Shown here: piece by piece, positions 55,443-63,844 of the stretch | Layout: every line of letters starts with the position of its first letter | How positions within the stretch are numbered: position 1 is the stretch's first letter | Assembly: GCF_023913735.1 (NCBI RefSeq) | Contig: NZ_JAMXBH010000019.1 | Coordinates: 33,101-97,100 of the forward strand | DNA length: 64,000 nt | Direction of reading: 5' to 3' | Source: Pseudarthrobacter raffinosi | GTDB taxonomy: Bacteria; Actinomycetota; Actinomycetes; Actinomycetales; Micrococcaceae | Notes under the pieces: model-generated | Database searches by the model: none | What the model saw: the letters and a program-made list of their open reading frames with translations, nothing else | Told to the model about the DNA's origin: nothing | Program-made: the position numbers and the translations under genes

Positions 55443-55816
55443 GATACCTCCGGGCTAGGACTGGAAGAAAAGACTGATGCACTTGAGACGATGACGAGTG
55501 CGGAAAGCATCCTTGGGCCCCTTGGCAGGGCCGGAGCTAGCAGGCGCCGAAGGGGCGCATCGGGGGTCCAGTGATCGGGCGCCCGGGGCCCTGCATTGGG
55601 GCCAGCCGCCAACGTTACCTGATCGTGACCATCGGTCGCAATAATGTGACAAAGGCTGAGGAGCTGCCGATGATCAGAGGCGGCGGCTTGATGGAAACGC
55701 CTAGCACCCGGCACTGCAAACGCTCCCTTGCACTCTGCCCCTAGATCTCAACCCTTCTGCACATCCTGTTGCTGTCCGTTTACCTTGGTGTTTCTTTGGG
55801 CGGTTACTTTCAGTGG
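55443..55816. other. Non-coding stretch between GH16-like and SGNH genes
   Basis: About 370 bp hold the ribosome site and promoter region of the GH16-like gene (minus) and the upstream region of the SGNH gene (plus). A degenerate CAAACGCTCCCTTGCACT near 55715 may be a decayed member of the CGCTCTCTCAC family. No RNA gene is recognised. Confidence 0.4.
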
Positions 55817-56680
55817 ATGGGTTCTAATCCTTTACTCTCGGACCGTGAGGGCCGGCGGGTGTTTGTCGCTTTGGGGGACTCGTTTACAGAAGGTGTTGGG
55901 GACCGGGATGAGCGGCTGCCCAACGGGGTCCGGGGGTGGGCTGACCGGGTGGCCGAGAAGCTGGCCAAGGCTGAGCCGGGGTGGGAATATGCCAACCTGG
56001 CCATCAGGAGCAAGCGCCTGCGCCACGTCGTCACCGAGCAGCTGGAACCGGCGCTGGCCATGAGGCCCACGCTGATCACGCTGTACGCCGGCGGAAACGA
56101 CATCCTGGACATCGGCACGGATATGGCTGTCCTGATGGACGAGTACGAGGACCTCGTGGCGCGACTCGCCGGGACCGGGGCCACGGTGGTCCTGTTCACC
56201 GGCTTCGACGTCAAAGTCTCGGCCGTTCTGGAGCTGCTGAAGAAGCGGAACACGGTCTACAACCAGCGCGTCCGGGAGATCTCTGCGAAATACGGGACAG
56301 TCCTGGTGGATTACTGGTGCCTGGACGCCTTCCATGACCGGCGGATGTGGGACTCGGACCGCCTCCACATGTCCAAGGCGGGCCACAAGTACCTCGCCGG
56401 GCAGGTGCTGGACCAGCTCGGGGTGCCCCACAAAATCCGGCTCAAGGACTGGGACCCGCCGGCGCGGCTCAGCCTCCGGGAGTGGGAACAGCGGCAGCGT
56501 CGTTGGGTTAACGACTGGGTGCTGCCGCTTTTTGGCCGCAAAATCAGGGGCGTCACCCTCGGGGATGCACTGGCGCCGCGCTGGCCGGAACCCGTCAAGG
56601 TGCCGCGGAAGCGCGGGCTGAAGAAGCTGATGGACCGGGACGCGGTACTCAAGAACAGCCCGAAAGTAAGTGGTTTGTAA
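55817..56680 (+). CDS. SGNH/GDSL-family hydrolase 1
   Basis: A 287-residue esterase-like protein with block I GDSFTEGVGD (catalytic Ser, residues ~19-28), block III GGNDI (Gly-Asn) and block V DSDRLHMSKAGH (catalytic Asp/His, ~179-190). It is clearly paralogous to the gene at 61830. The basic C-terminal ~45 residues (VPRKRGLKKLMDR) are extra. ATG 55817 is chosen; an ATG at 55769 would add hydrophobic residues. No signal peptide, so cytosolic. Substrate unknown. Confidence 0.85.
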   Translation: MGSNPLLSDREGRRVFVALGDSFTEGVGDRDERLPNGVRGWADRVAEKLAKAEPGWEYANLAIRSKRLRHVVTEQLEPALAMRPTLITLYAGGNDILDIGTDMAVLMDEYEDLVARLAGTGATVVLFTGFDVKVSAVLELLKKRNTVYNQRVREISAKYGTVLVDYWCLDAFHDRRMWDSDRLHMSKAGHKYLAGQVLDQLGVPHKIRLKDWDPPARLSLREWEQRQRRWVNDWVLPLFGRKIRGVTLGDALAPRWPEPVKVPRKRGLKKLMDRDAVLKNSPKVSGL

Positions 56681-56687
56681 ACATCTG

Positions 56688-56717
56688 TTGACTTGTGTGC
56701 AACATCACAGATACTGT
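56688..56717 (+). promoter_or_regulatory. Promoter of the polyamine-type ABC operon
   Basis: TTGACT (56688-56693) and TACTGT (56712-56717) are separated by 18 bp. The next gene starts at 56901, giving an untranslated leader of about 175 bases in which no known riboswitch was recognised. Confidence 0.5.
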
Positions 56718-56900
56718 TGCGGCACTGACGACGACTCAACGCGTCAGTTCTAGTCCGCTCAGCGCTGCGTGGGCCGTTCGGGGCATGAACCGCCGCCGTC
56801 GGGATGCCAGCGTGAACGCGGAATCCCCAACCTGCCCCTTCGGCACACGGTGTCCTTTGCGTGCGCCGGGAGGGCCCCAGCCTTGAGAGGCACCACCGCG

Positions 56901-57992
56901 ATGACTGACAGTTCCCTTCATTTTGACCGCAGGAAACTCCTGAAAGCAGCAGCGTTGACCCCATTCGCAGGCCTGGCACTGTCCGGCTGCGGGGCAAAGC
57001 CCGCCGATAGCGCGGCAGCCAACAAGACAGTCACGGTCACCTCCTACGGCGGCTCCTACAATGACCAGCTGACCCAGACGATTCTGGACCCCTTCTCCAA
57101 GCAGTCGGGGATCCAAACCACGCTGCTGGCCAACACCAGCCTGGCCTCCCTCAAGGCCCAGGTGCAGTCCGGGGACGTGCAGTGGGACCTCGTGGAAATC
57201 ACCGCCCCGGAATACGAAACGGCCGTGGCAGAAGGCCTCGTGGAGCCGTTCGACTACAACATCATCAGCGACAAGGGCCTGCCCGGCTACGCCAAGGCGG
57301 AGTACGGCATCAAGTACCTGAGCTTCCTGTTCGTGATGGCATGGGACCAGAAGGCCATCCCCGATGCGCAGGCCCCCAAGGACTGGGCGCAGTTCTTCGA
57401 CCAGGGCAAGTACGATACCAAGCGCTCGGTCTACAACCAGCTCTCGGACAGCTCCGTGCTGGAGGCCGCACTCCTGGCCGACGGCGTGCCGTTCGACCAG
57501 ATATACCCGCTCGACGTCGACCGGGCCCTGCGCGTGCTGGGCCACCACCCCGGCAAGGACCGCCTGCTTTACCACGCGGCCAACCAGGAGCCCATCCAGC
57601 AGCTCACCTCGGGCGAGGTCTCGCTGTCCACGAGCTTCAACAACCGCATTAACGCGGCCCGCAACGACGGCGCCAAGCTGAACTTCAGCGCGGAGAACGC
57701 AGTGCTGGCCGGCGACTACTTCGTGGTGCCGAAGGGGGCCAAGAACAAGGAAGCCGCCTTCAAACTGATGAACTTCATGTCCAATGATGCCGAGGCCGGC
57801 GCCGCCTTCGATACGGTCACCAACCTGACCCTGGCCAACACTCCGGCGCTGTCCAAGCTGCCTAAGGAAGTCGCAGACACCCTGCCCACCAGTCCGCGCC
57901 TAGCCGACAAGATCCTGGTCCGTGACGACAAATGGTGGTCGGAGAACCTGAAGAAGACCGAGCAGCAGTTCAAGCTGTGGCAGGCCAGCTGA
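56901..57992 (+). CDS. Polyamine-type ABC transporter, substrate-binding lipoprotein
   Basis: A 363-residue binding protein with a Tat-like signal and lipobox (FDRRKLLKAAALT, LSGC at ~residue 30) and a PotD/spermidine-putrescine-type fold (VTVTSYGGSYNDQLTQTILD, WDLVEITAPEYETAVAEGLVE). Upstream codons in the same frame are not part of the fold. ATG 56901 follows GAGAGG. Polyamine, opine or similar cation uptake is expected; the exact ligand is not visible. First of four operon genes. Confidence 0.85.
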   Translation: MTDSSLHFDRRKLLKAAALTPFAGLALSGCGAKPADSAAANKTVTVTSYGGSYNDQLTQTILDPFSKQSGIQTTLLANTSLASLKAQVQSGDVQWDLVEITAPEYETAVAEGLVEPFDYNIISDKGLPGYAKAEYGIKYLSFLFVMAWDQKAIPDAQAPKDWAQFFDQGKYDTKRSVYNQLSDSSVLEAALLADGVPFDQIYPLDVDRALRVLGHHPGKDRLLYHAANQEPIQQLTSGEVSLSTSFNNRINAARNDGAKLNFSAENAVLAGDYFVVPKGAKNKEAAFKLMNFMSNDAEAGAAFDTVTNLTLANTPALSKLPKEVADTLPTSPRLADKILVRDDKWWSENLKKTEQQFKLWQAS

Positions 57993-57993
57993 C

Positions 57994-58878
57994 ATGAGCA
58001 ACGCAACCTTGCAACGCGCGCGTCCGGAGGGACGCGCCCCGGCACCGGAGCAGGAGAAACCCCGACGGCGGCGCACCACCTGGTGGCTGCTGCTGGCCCC
58101 GATCCTGGCCTTCGACGTCGTACTGTTCCTCAGCCCGCTGGGCAAACTGGTGGGCTCGAGCTTCACTGGCAACGCCTACCAGCGCGTCCTCGAAGACCCG
58201 CTGGTGGTCCGTTCCCTGATCAACACCCTGAGCATCAGCCTGGCATCCACCGTCGTCACCGTGGTCCTGGGCTACGTCATTGCCCTGGTGCTGTGGCGCT
58301 CCGGCACGGTGACCCGCGTGATCCTGTTCGCCGTGGTGCTGCTGCCCTTCTGGACCGGCATCCTGGTGAAGAACTTCGCGTGGGCCGTGCTCCTGCAGGA
58401 CAACGGCATCGTGAACTCCTTCCTCCAGACGGTGGGCCTCACCGATGCTCCCATTGAGCTGCTGCACAACCGGCTGGCCGTGATTATCGGCATGGTTCAC
58501 TGCCTGCTCCCGTATGCGGTGTTCCCGATTTTCTCCTCGCTGACTTCCATCGATGACCGGCTTGCCCTGGCGGCGCGATCGCTCGGGGCCAAGGAAGCCT
58601 CAATCTTCCGCCGGATCATCCTGCCGCTCAGCACGCCGGGCATCTCCGCGGCAGGCTTGCTCGTGTTCATCATCAGCACCGGCTTCTTCATCACCCCGGT
58701 GGTCATGGGCGGACCCGGCGACATGATGATCGCCAACCAGATCGACTACTACGCGCGCCAGCTCACCGACTTCTCCGGGGCCGCGGCCCTGGCCGTGATC
58801 CTGACAGTGCTGGTCAGCATCCTCGTTGCCATTTACCAGCGAGTGCTCAAGGCGGGAGGCCAACATGCAGACAACTAA
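57994..58878 (+). CDS. Polyamine-type ABC permease (PotB-like)
   Basis: A 294-residue, six-helix permease with a polar N-terminal tail and the EAA coupling loop AARSLGAKEASIFRRIILPLSTPG (residues ~191-214). It follows the binding-protein gene by 1 bp and overlaps the next permease by 14 bp. It pairs with the PotC-like permease as the channel. Confidence 0.9.
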   Translation: MSNATLQRARPEGRAPAPEQEKPRRRRTTWWLLLAPILAFDVVLFLSPLGKLVGSSFTGNAYQRVLEDPLVVRSLINTLSISLASTVVTVVLGYVIALVLWRSGTVTRVILFAVVLLPFWTGILVKNFAWAVLLQDNGIVNSFLQTVGLTDAPIELLHNRLAVIIGMVHCLLPYAVFPIFSSLTSIDDRLALAARSLGAKEASIFRRIILPLSTPGISAAGLLVFIISTGFFITPVVMGGPGDMMIANQIDYYARQLTDFSGAAALAVILTVLVSILVAIYQRVLKAGGQHADN

Positions 58879-59692
58879 TCCCCGGCAGCGACTGCTGACG
58901 CTGCTTTCCATTCCGGTGTTCCTGTTCCTGGTGGTCCCGACGGCGATCGTGGTGCCTGTTGCCCTTAACGACAGCCGCTACATCACTTTCCCGCCCGAAG
59001 GGATCTCGTTCGCCGCCGTCGCCGGCTTCTTCGCTGACAAGGCTTGGACCTCGGCACTGACGGCCAGCCTCCAATCTGCAGCGATCGCCGTCGTGATCGG
59101 TGTGATTCTCGGCGCGACCGCGGCGATCGGCCTGCACGGACGCAAGTTCCCGGGCCAGCAGGCTGTCGTCGGGCTGATCCTGGCGCCGATGATCGTCCCC
59201 ACCGTGGTGCTGGCGCTGGCGTTCTACCAGTTCTTCATCTCCCTCGGCGTGCTGGGCAGCATCCTCCCCATCGGCCTGGCGCATGCCGTCATCGCCACCC
59301 CGTACGTGTACCTGACCACGCGTGCCAGCCTTGCCGGACTGAACCCGGCGCTGGTCAATTCGGCGCAGAGCCTGGGCGCCGGATGGCTGTCCGTGTTCCG
59401 GCACGTCTACCTGCCGGTCATCCTGCCCGGGCTGGTTTCCGGGGCGCTGTTCGCCTTCTCGGTCTCCATCGACGAGACCGTCATGTCCCTGTTCATGCAG
59501 TCGCCCAGCGCCACCACCTTGCCCGTGAAGATGTTCACCGACATCCAGTTCAACCTGACCCCCAAGATCGCGGTGTCCTCGGCTCTGTTGGTCACCGTGG
59601 CCACCTTGGGGCTGTTGTTCCAGGTCATGTTCGTTCTCAAACGGCGTTCCACCGCCAGGATGCTGCCGCTGGCCGTGTCCGCACCAAACTAA
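58865..59692 (+). CDS. Polyamine-type ABC permease (PotC-like)
   Basis: A 275-residue, six-helix permease with the EAA loop SAQSLGAGWLSVFRHVYLPVI (residues ~172-192). ATG 58865 lies inside the end of the PotB-like gene; the frame upstream belongs to that gene. The C-terminus ends in a basic stretch after the last helix. Confidence 0.9.
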   Translation: MQTTNPRQRLLTLLSIPVFLFLVVPTAIVVPVALNDSRYITFPPEGISFAAVAGFFADKAWTSALTASLQSAAIAVVIGVILGATAAIGLHGRKFPGQQAVVGLILAPMIVPTVVLALAFYQFFISLGVLGSILPIGLAHAVIATPYVYLTTRASLAGLNPALVNSAQSLGAGWLSVFRHVYLPVILPGLVSGALFAFSVSIDETVMSLFMQSPSATTLPVKMFTDIQFNLTPKIAVSSALLVTVATLGLLFQVMFVLKRRSTARMLPLAVSAPN

Positions 59693-59701
59693 GGAAGGCC
59701 C

Positions 59702-60823
59702 ATGACTACTTCAGTGATTTCCGCAGCAGCAAGCACCAGGACGACGGCGTCCGCACAAGGTTCCATTGAACTCCGGCAGGTCCGCAAGACGTACGGCGAC
59801 GTGGTTGCCGTCGACGAACTGGACCTGGTGGTGGAACCCGGCGAATTCGTCACCCTGCTGGGACCGAGCGGATCCGGCAAGACCACCACCATGATGATGG
59901 TGGCCGGCTTCGAGGAGCACACGTCCGGGAGCGTCCTGATCGACGGCAAGCCCGTGGATTCGCTCCCGCCCCGGGACCGGAACCTGGGCGTCGTGTTCCA
60001 GAACTACGCCCTCTTCCCGCACATGAGCGCCCGCGAAAACGTGGAGTTCGCGCTCCGGATGCGCAAGGTGCCTAAGGCCGAACGGCGTCAACGCGCCGAT
60101 AGCGCGCTGGAACGCGTGGGCCTGGGCACGATGGGCGACCGCAAGCCCCGCCAGCTCTCCGGCGGGCAGCAGCAGCGCGTGGCCCTGGCCCGCGCGCTGG
60201 TGTTCAACCCGGCCGCGCTGCTCCTGGACGAGCCCATGGCCGCCCTCGACAAGCGGCTCCGCGAACACATGCAGGAAGAGATCAAGACGCTGCAGAAGAG
60301 CCTGGGCATCTCCGTCCTTTTCGTCACGCACGACCAGGACGAGGCGATGGCCATGTCCGACCGGATCGTGGTCATGAAGGACGGCAGGATCGTCCAGTCG
60401 GGCCCGCCCGAAGAGGTCTACAACCACCCGCTCACGGATTGGGTGGCCAGCTTCCTTGGCGACACCAACCTCATCCCGTGCACCGTCCTGGAACGCAAGG
60501 ACGGCGAGGCGCTGGTTGACCTCGGCGGCCTGGGCCTGGGCCGTGTGCGCGACCGCGGCGTCGCCGGCGAGAACTACGCCGTGTCCATCCGTCCCGAACA
60601 CCTCAAGTTCAGCTCCGAGGCAAGCGCGGACAACTGCGGCAAGGCGGCGCTGGTCTCCTCGACCAACCTGGGCGCCACGGTGCGCCACCGCCTCACGGCC
60701 GGCGGCCACGAGCTCCAGGTGCGCGAACTCAGTTCAGATGCGACGAATCGGCCCGCGCCAGGCGCGGAGCTGTTCGTGACCTGGGAGCCGGACAAGGCCC
60801 AGCTGCTGGTTCTGGAGCAGTAG
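59702..60823 (+). CDS. Polyamine-type ABC transporter ATPase (PotA-like)
   Basis: A 373-residue ATPase with Walker A GPSGSGKTT (residues ~58-66), signature LSGGQQQRVALARAL (~155-169), Walker B LLLDEPMAALD (~176-186), switch His in FVTHDQDEAM and a C-terminal TOBE domain (residues ~300-373). It drives the binding protein and two permeases upstream. A GC-rich hairpin follows the stop. Confidence 0.92.
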   Translation: MTTSVISAAASTRTTASAQGSIELRQVRKTYGDVVAVDELDLVVEPGEFVTLLGPSGSGKTTTMMMVAGFEEHTSGSVLIDGKPVDSLPPRDRNLGVVFQNYALFPHMSARENVEFALRMRKVPKAERRQRADSALERVGLGTMGDRKPRQLSGGQQQRVALARALVFNPAALLLDEPMAALDKRLREHMQEEIKTLQKSLGISVLFVTHDQDEAMAMSDRIVVMKDGRIVQSGPPEEVYNHPLTDWVASFLGDTNLIPCTVLERKDGEALVDLGGLGLGRVRDRGVAGENYAVSIRPEHLKFSSEASADNCGKAALVSSTNLGATVRHRLTAGGHELQVRELSSDATNRPAPGAELFVTWEPDKAQLLVLEQ

Positions 60824-60837
60824 GTGCTTCCGGGGAA

Positions 60838-60868
60838 CTGCCGGGGATGCCGGGCATTTCCCCGGCAG
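60838..60868. terminator. GC-rich hairpin after the ABC operon
   Basis: CTGCCGGGGA (60838-60847) pairs with TCCCCGGCAG (60859-60868) around an 11-base loop. It sits between the converging ATPase and YciI genes and may end transcripts from both sides. There is no T-tract. Confidence 0.5.
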
Positions 60869-60892
60869 CCTGCTGGCGCGGGGGCCAGGGGC

Positions 60893-61180
60893 CTAGGTGT
60901 CCAGCAGGTTTTCGTAACCCTCTGCCACGGTCGTGGCGGTGAATTCGATAACTTCGAACTCGGCCACTCCGTTGCTGTAGAAAGGATCCTTGGCCAACGC
61001 GGCATCCAGCGTGGTTCGGTCCGCCTTGGACAACAGCACACCGCCCACCGCCGGAACCAGGCGTCCGGACGCAAGGAACACGCCGTCGTCGAACGCCTGC
61101 TTAACCCACGCCATATGCGCAGGGCGGTGATAGTCCACGATGTCTTCGGGCACCTTGTAGGTCAGCGATACAACAAACAT
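60893..61180 (-). CDS. YciI family protein
   Basis: A 95-residue ferredoxin-like-fold protein of the YciI type: MFVVSLTYKVP, the active-site-like His/Asp segment YHRPAHMAWVKQAFDDGVFL, GGVLL and DPFYSNGVAEFEVIEF. It is full length. The family includes small enzymes and binding proteins without a firm common function. Confidence 0.85.
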   Translation of the reverse strand: MFVVSLTYKVPEDIVDYHRPAHMAWVKQAFDDGVFLASGRLVPAVGGVLLSKADRTTLDAALAKDPFYSNGVAEFEVIEFTATTVAEGYENLLDT

Positions 61181-61262
61181 AAAGTCAGCCTACCCGGATG
61201 GGTCCACGGGAACTGGTGCGTCACTTGAACGCTCAACCACGCTCTGCTTCTAGAATGGACGC

Positions 61263-61754
61263 ATGACCGAACCGCGCTGGCTCAACGCCGACGAACGCCG
61301 TGCCTGGCTGGCACTCCTGAGCATCAACACGCTGCTGCCGGCTGCCCTGGACAACCAGCTCCACACCGCCGGCAAGGTGTCACTGTTCGATTACAACGTC
61401 ATGGCCATGCTGTCCGAAGCCGAGGGCCGCTTCCTGCCGATGAGCCAGCTGGCCGCCCGTACGAGTTCGTCGCTTTCCCGGCTCTCGCATGTGGTTGCCA
61501 AACTGGAGAAGCGCGGATGGCTGGAGCGGCGTCCGCACCCCCGCGATGCCCGGGTCACCACCGCACACCTGTCCGACGTCGGGATGGCCACTTTGGAGGC
61601 ACTCGCACCGGGGCACGTGGAGGCGGTGCGCACTAAGTTCCTGGACGCCCTGACGGAACGCGACGTCAACGACCTCGCCCGCATCGGCGAAAAGATCGTG
61701 GCCCGGCTGGACGATGACCACTGGATCCTCCGCGAGACCGAAAGCCGGCCATAA
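61263..61754 (+). CDS. MarR family transcriptional regulator
   Basis: A 163-residue MarR protein with a winged helix at residues ~35-100 (FDYNVMAMLSEAEGRFLPMS, QLAARTSSSLSRLSHVVAKL, RRPHPRDARVTTAHLSDVG wing). A TAGAAT-type -10 lies 7 bp before ATG 61263, so the mRNA may be leaderless. TTGAACGCTCAA (61225-61236) just upstream is a small palindrome of unproven function. The target is not evident; the divergent YciI gene and downstream SGNH gene are candidates. Confidence 0.85.
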   Translation: MTEPRWLNADERRAWLALLSINTLLPAALDNQLHTAGKVSLFDYNVMAMLSEAEGRFLPMSQLAARTSSSLSRLSHVVAKLEKRGWLERRPHPRDARVTTAHLSDVGMATLEALAPGHVEAVRTKFLDALTERDVNDLARIGEKIVARLDDDHWILRETESRP

Positions 61755-61829
61755 GCCGTCGCCCTGATGGACACCGTCCGGACAGGCCCCGCCTTGGTTG
61801 CTCCCGGCAACAGATGAAAGACTGACGCC

Positions 61830-62591
61830 ATGGACTTTTCGACCCGGCATGTAGCGCTCGGCGATTCCTTCACGGAAGGGGTCGGGGATGACGATCCCAG
61901 CCGCCCCAACGGCGTGCGGGGCTGGGCGGATCGCGTGGCGGAGCAGCTGGGCGCGGCGGATCCCGGCTTCGGCTACGCCAACCTGGCCATCCGCGGCAGG
62001 AAGCTCCGCCAGATCATGGCAGAACAGGTGGACGCCGCCGTCGAACTTAACCCCACCCTGGTGACCATTTACGCAGGTGCCAACGACATTCTGCGGCCCA
62101 AGATCGACATCGACGATCTGCTGGCGGAGTACGACGCCGGCATCCGCAAGCTGGCGGCCACGGGCGCCACAGTGGTGATGTTCACCGGCTTCGACGCGCG
62201 CGGTTCGAAGGTCTTCAGCACTATGCGTGGCCGCACCGCCATCTACAACGAACTGGTCCGCGGCATTGCCGGGGACCATGGAGCGTTGCTGGTGGATTAC
62301 TGGCGCTTTAACGAGTACTACGACTGGGGCATGTGGGCCCAGGACCGGATGCACATGTCTGCCGCCGGGCACGCCAACATGGCCAAACGCGTCCTTACCG
62401 TCCTGGAGCACGACCACTCGATCGAGGTCCCGCCCATGACCCCGGTGCCCGAGCTGAACCGGGCCGAAGCTCTCCGCGCCAACGCCCGCTGGGTCCGCGA
62501 ATTCGCCGGCCCCTGGGTGGTCCGCCGTGTTACCGGCAAGTCCTCGGGCGACGGACTGGCGCCCAAGTACGCCCAGCTCACGCGCCTCTGA
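61830..62591 (+). CDS. SGNH/GDSL-family hydrolase 2
   Basis: A 253-residue paralogue of the gene at 55817: GDSFTEGVGDDDPSRPNGVR (residues ~11-30), GANDI, ATGATVVMFTGFDARGSKVF and the Asp/His block DRMHMSAAGH (~171-180). It lacks the basic C-terminal extension of the first copy. Cytosolic. GTAGCG-type spacing is unremarkable and ATG 61830 is the natural start. Substrate unknown. Confidence 0.88.
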   Translation: MDFSTRHVALGDSFTEGVGDDDPSRPNGVRGWADRVAEQLGAADPGFGYANLAIRGRKLRQIMAEQVDAAVELNPTLVTIYAGANDILRPKIDIDDLLAEYDAGIRKLAATGATVVMFTGFDARGSKVFSTMRGRTAIYNELVRGIAGDHGALLVDYWRFNEYYDWGMWAQDRMHMSAAGHANMAKRVLTVLEHDHSIEVPPMTPVPELNRAEALRANARWVREFAGPWVVRRVTGKSSGDGLAPKYAQLTRL

Positions 62592-62843
62592 AGCAGGCCC
62601 CCTTATACACCGTCCGAGCACGGATTGGTCTTTAATTGCGTGAACTCGTAGACTTGGTGAGCGCTAAGTGCGCGGAGCGTGCGCAATTGCTCCGGTGGCC
62701 CGGTAATTTTCTCCAGGGTAGCCGGTAGTTAGGGGCTCAAGTTGCGTGACTAACCGTTCACCCTGATCACTTTGGGTCGCACTTAGCCGCATGATCCTGC
62801 AGCAGATATGCGGATCATTACATTCAATTCTTGAGGAGAAGTC

Positions 62844-63080
62844 ATGGCAGCACACTGCCAAGTGACCGGAGCCGAGCCGGGCTTTGGGCACAGCATTTCG
62901 CACTCGCACCGTCGCAACAAGCGTCGGTTCGATCCGAACATCCAGAAGAAGCGCTACTGGGTTCCGTCCCTGCGCCGTAACGTCACTCTGCAGCTTTCTG
63001 CAAAGGGCATCAAGACCATCGACGTGCGCGGCATCGACGTAGTCGTCGCCGCCATCCTTGCTCGGGGAGTGAAGCTCTAA
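62844..63080 (+). CDS. rpmB: 50S ribosomal protein L28
   Basis: A 78-residue L28 ([40 protein letters not shown]). Only Cys5 is present, so the four-Cys zinc site of C+ L28 is absent. GAGGAG precedes ATG 62844. It overlaps rpmG by one base. In Streptomyces the similar C- set is Zur-controlled; no convincing Zur box was found here. Confidence 0.95.
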   Translation: MAAHCQVTGAEPGFGHSISHSHRRNKRRFDPNIQKKRYWVPSLRRNVTLQLSAKGIKTIDVRGIDVVVAAILARGVKL

Positions 63081-63247
63081 TGGCTAAGGACAAGGACGTA
63101 CGTCCGATCATCAAGCTCAAGTCGACTGCGGGCACGGGTTACACCTACGTGACGCGGAAGAACCGTCGTAACGACCCGGACCGTATGGTTCTGAAGAAGT
63201 ACGATCCCAAGATCCGTCAGCACGTCGAATTCCGAGAGGAGCGCTAA
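63080..63247 (+). CDS. rpmG: 50S ribosomal protein L33
   Basis: A 55-residue protein with [20 protein letters not shown] and [16 protein letters not shown], standard for L33. It has no Cys, so it is the zinc-free form. ATG 63080 shares its A with the rpmB stop codon, implying coupled translation. Confidence 0.95.
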   Translation: MAKDKDVRPIIKLKSTAGTGYTYVTRKNRRNDPDRMVLKKYDPKIRQHVEFREER

Positions 63248-63251
63248 ACAC

Positions 63252-63557
63252 ATGGCTAAGAAGTCAATGATCGCAAAGAACGAACAGCGTAAAGTCATCG
63301 TTGAGCGTTACGCTGCAAAGCGCCTCGAACTGAAGAAGGCTCTGGTTGACCCCAACTCGACCGACGAAGTTCGCGAAGCAGCACGCCTCGGCCTGCAGAA
63401 GCTTCCCCGCAACGCGTCGCCCGTCCGTCTGCGTAACCGCGACATCATCGACGGCCGTCCCCGCGGTACCTTCCAGAAGTTCGGTATCTCCCGTGTTCGC
63501 TTCCGCGACATGGCTCACCGCGGTGAGCTCCCGGGCATCACCAAGTCTTCCTGGTAA
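63252..63557 (+). CDS. rpsN: 30S ribosomal protein S14 (long, zinc-free form)
   Basis: A 101-residue S14 of the long C- type: [54 protein letters not shown] and the usual KSSW end. It lacks the CxxC pairs of zinc-binding S14. Last gene of the trio, closed by a strong terminator. Confidence 0.96.
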   Translation: MAKKSMIAKNEQRKVIVERYAAKRLELKKALVDPNSTDEVREAARLGLQKLPRNASPVRLRNRDIIDGRPRGTFQKFGISRVRFRDMAHRGELPGITKSSW

Positions 63558-63584
63558 TCCAGCACCGCTGATTCCAGCTGCTTG

Positions 63585-63627
63585 AGAAGGGCCGGCAACC
63601 GTTTGGTTGCCGGCCCTTCTGCGTTTT
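63585..63627 (+). terminator. Rho-independent terminator of rpmB-rpmG-rpsN
   Basis: A perfect 16-bp stem (63585-63600 with 63605-63620), loop GTTT, followed by GCGTTTT. It begins 28 bp after the rpsN stop. Confidence 0.95.
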
Positions 63628-63815
63628 AGGCCTGCGGTGATCGAGCCCATCGGTGATCGAGCTTCCCGGCGAAGGGCTTGTCGAGATCCGTGAGAGGCGT
63701 CGGCCGTTGTGCCGCAGCACACAGAACTCACTTACGACGGCGGCGCCCGAATTTGGGTGCCGATACCGGCTTTGGGCCCGGAATGGCGGGGTTTCGACCT
63801 GTTGTGGGGGTGGAT

Positions 63816-63844
63816 TTGCGGTGGGGGTTGGGTGGGTGTATTGT
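63816..63844 (+). promoter_or_regulatory. Strong promoter, probably rRNA operon P1
   Basis: TTGCGG (63816-63821) and TATTGT (63839-63844) are exactly 17 bp apart, in a G-rich spacer. No coding sequence follows in the window. Together with the boxA-like stretch downstream this suggests an rRNA operon starting beyond the right edge. Confidence 0.6.

Noticed and set aside
62592..62843. Zur box upstream of rpmB
   Set aside because: No sequence close to TGAAAATGATTTTCA was found; GTAATTTTC near 62703 is only a weak half-site.
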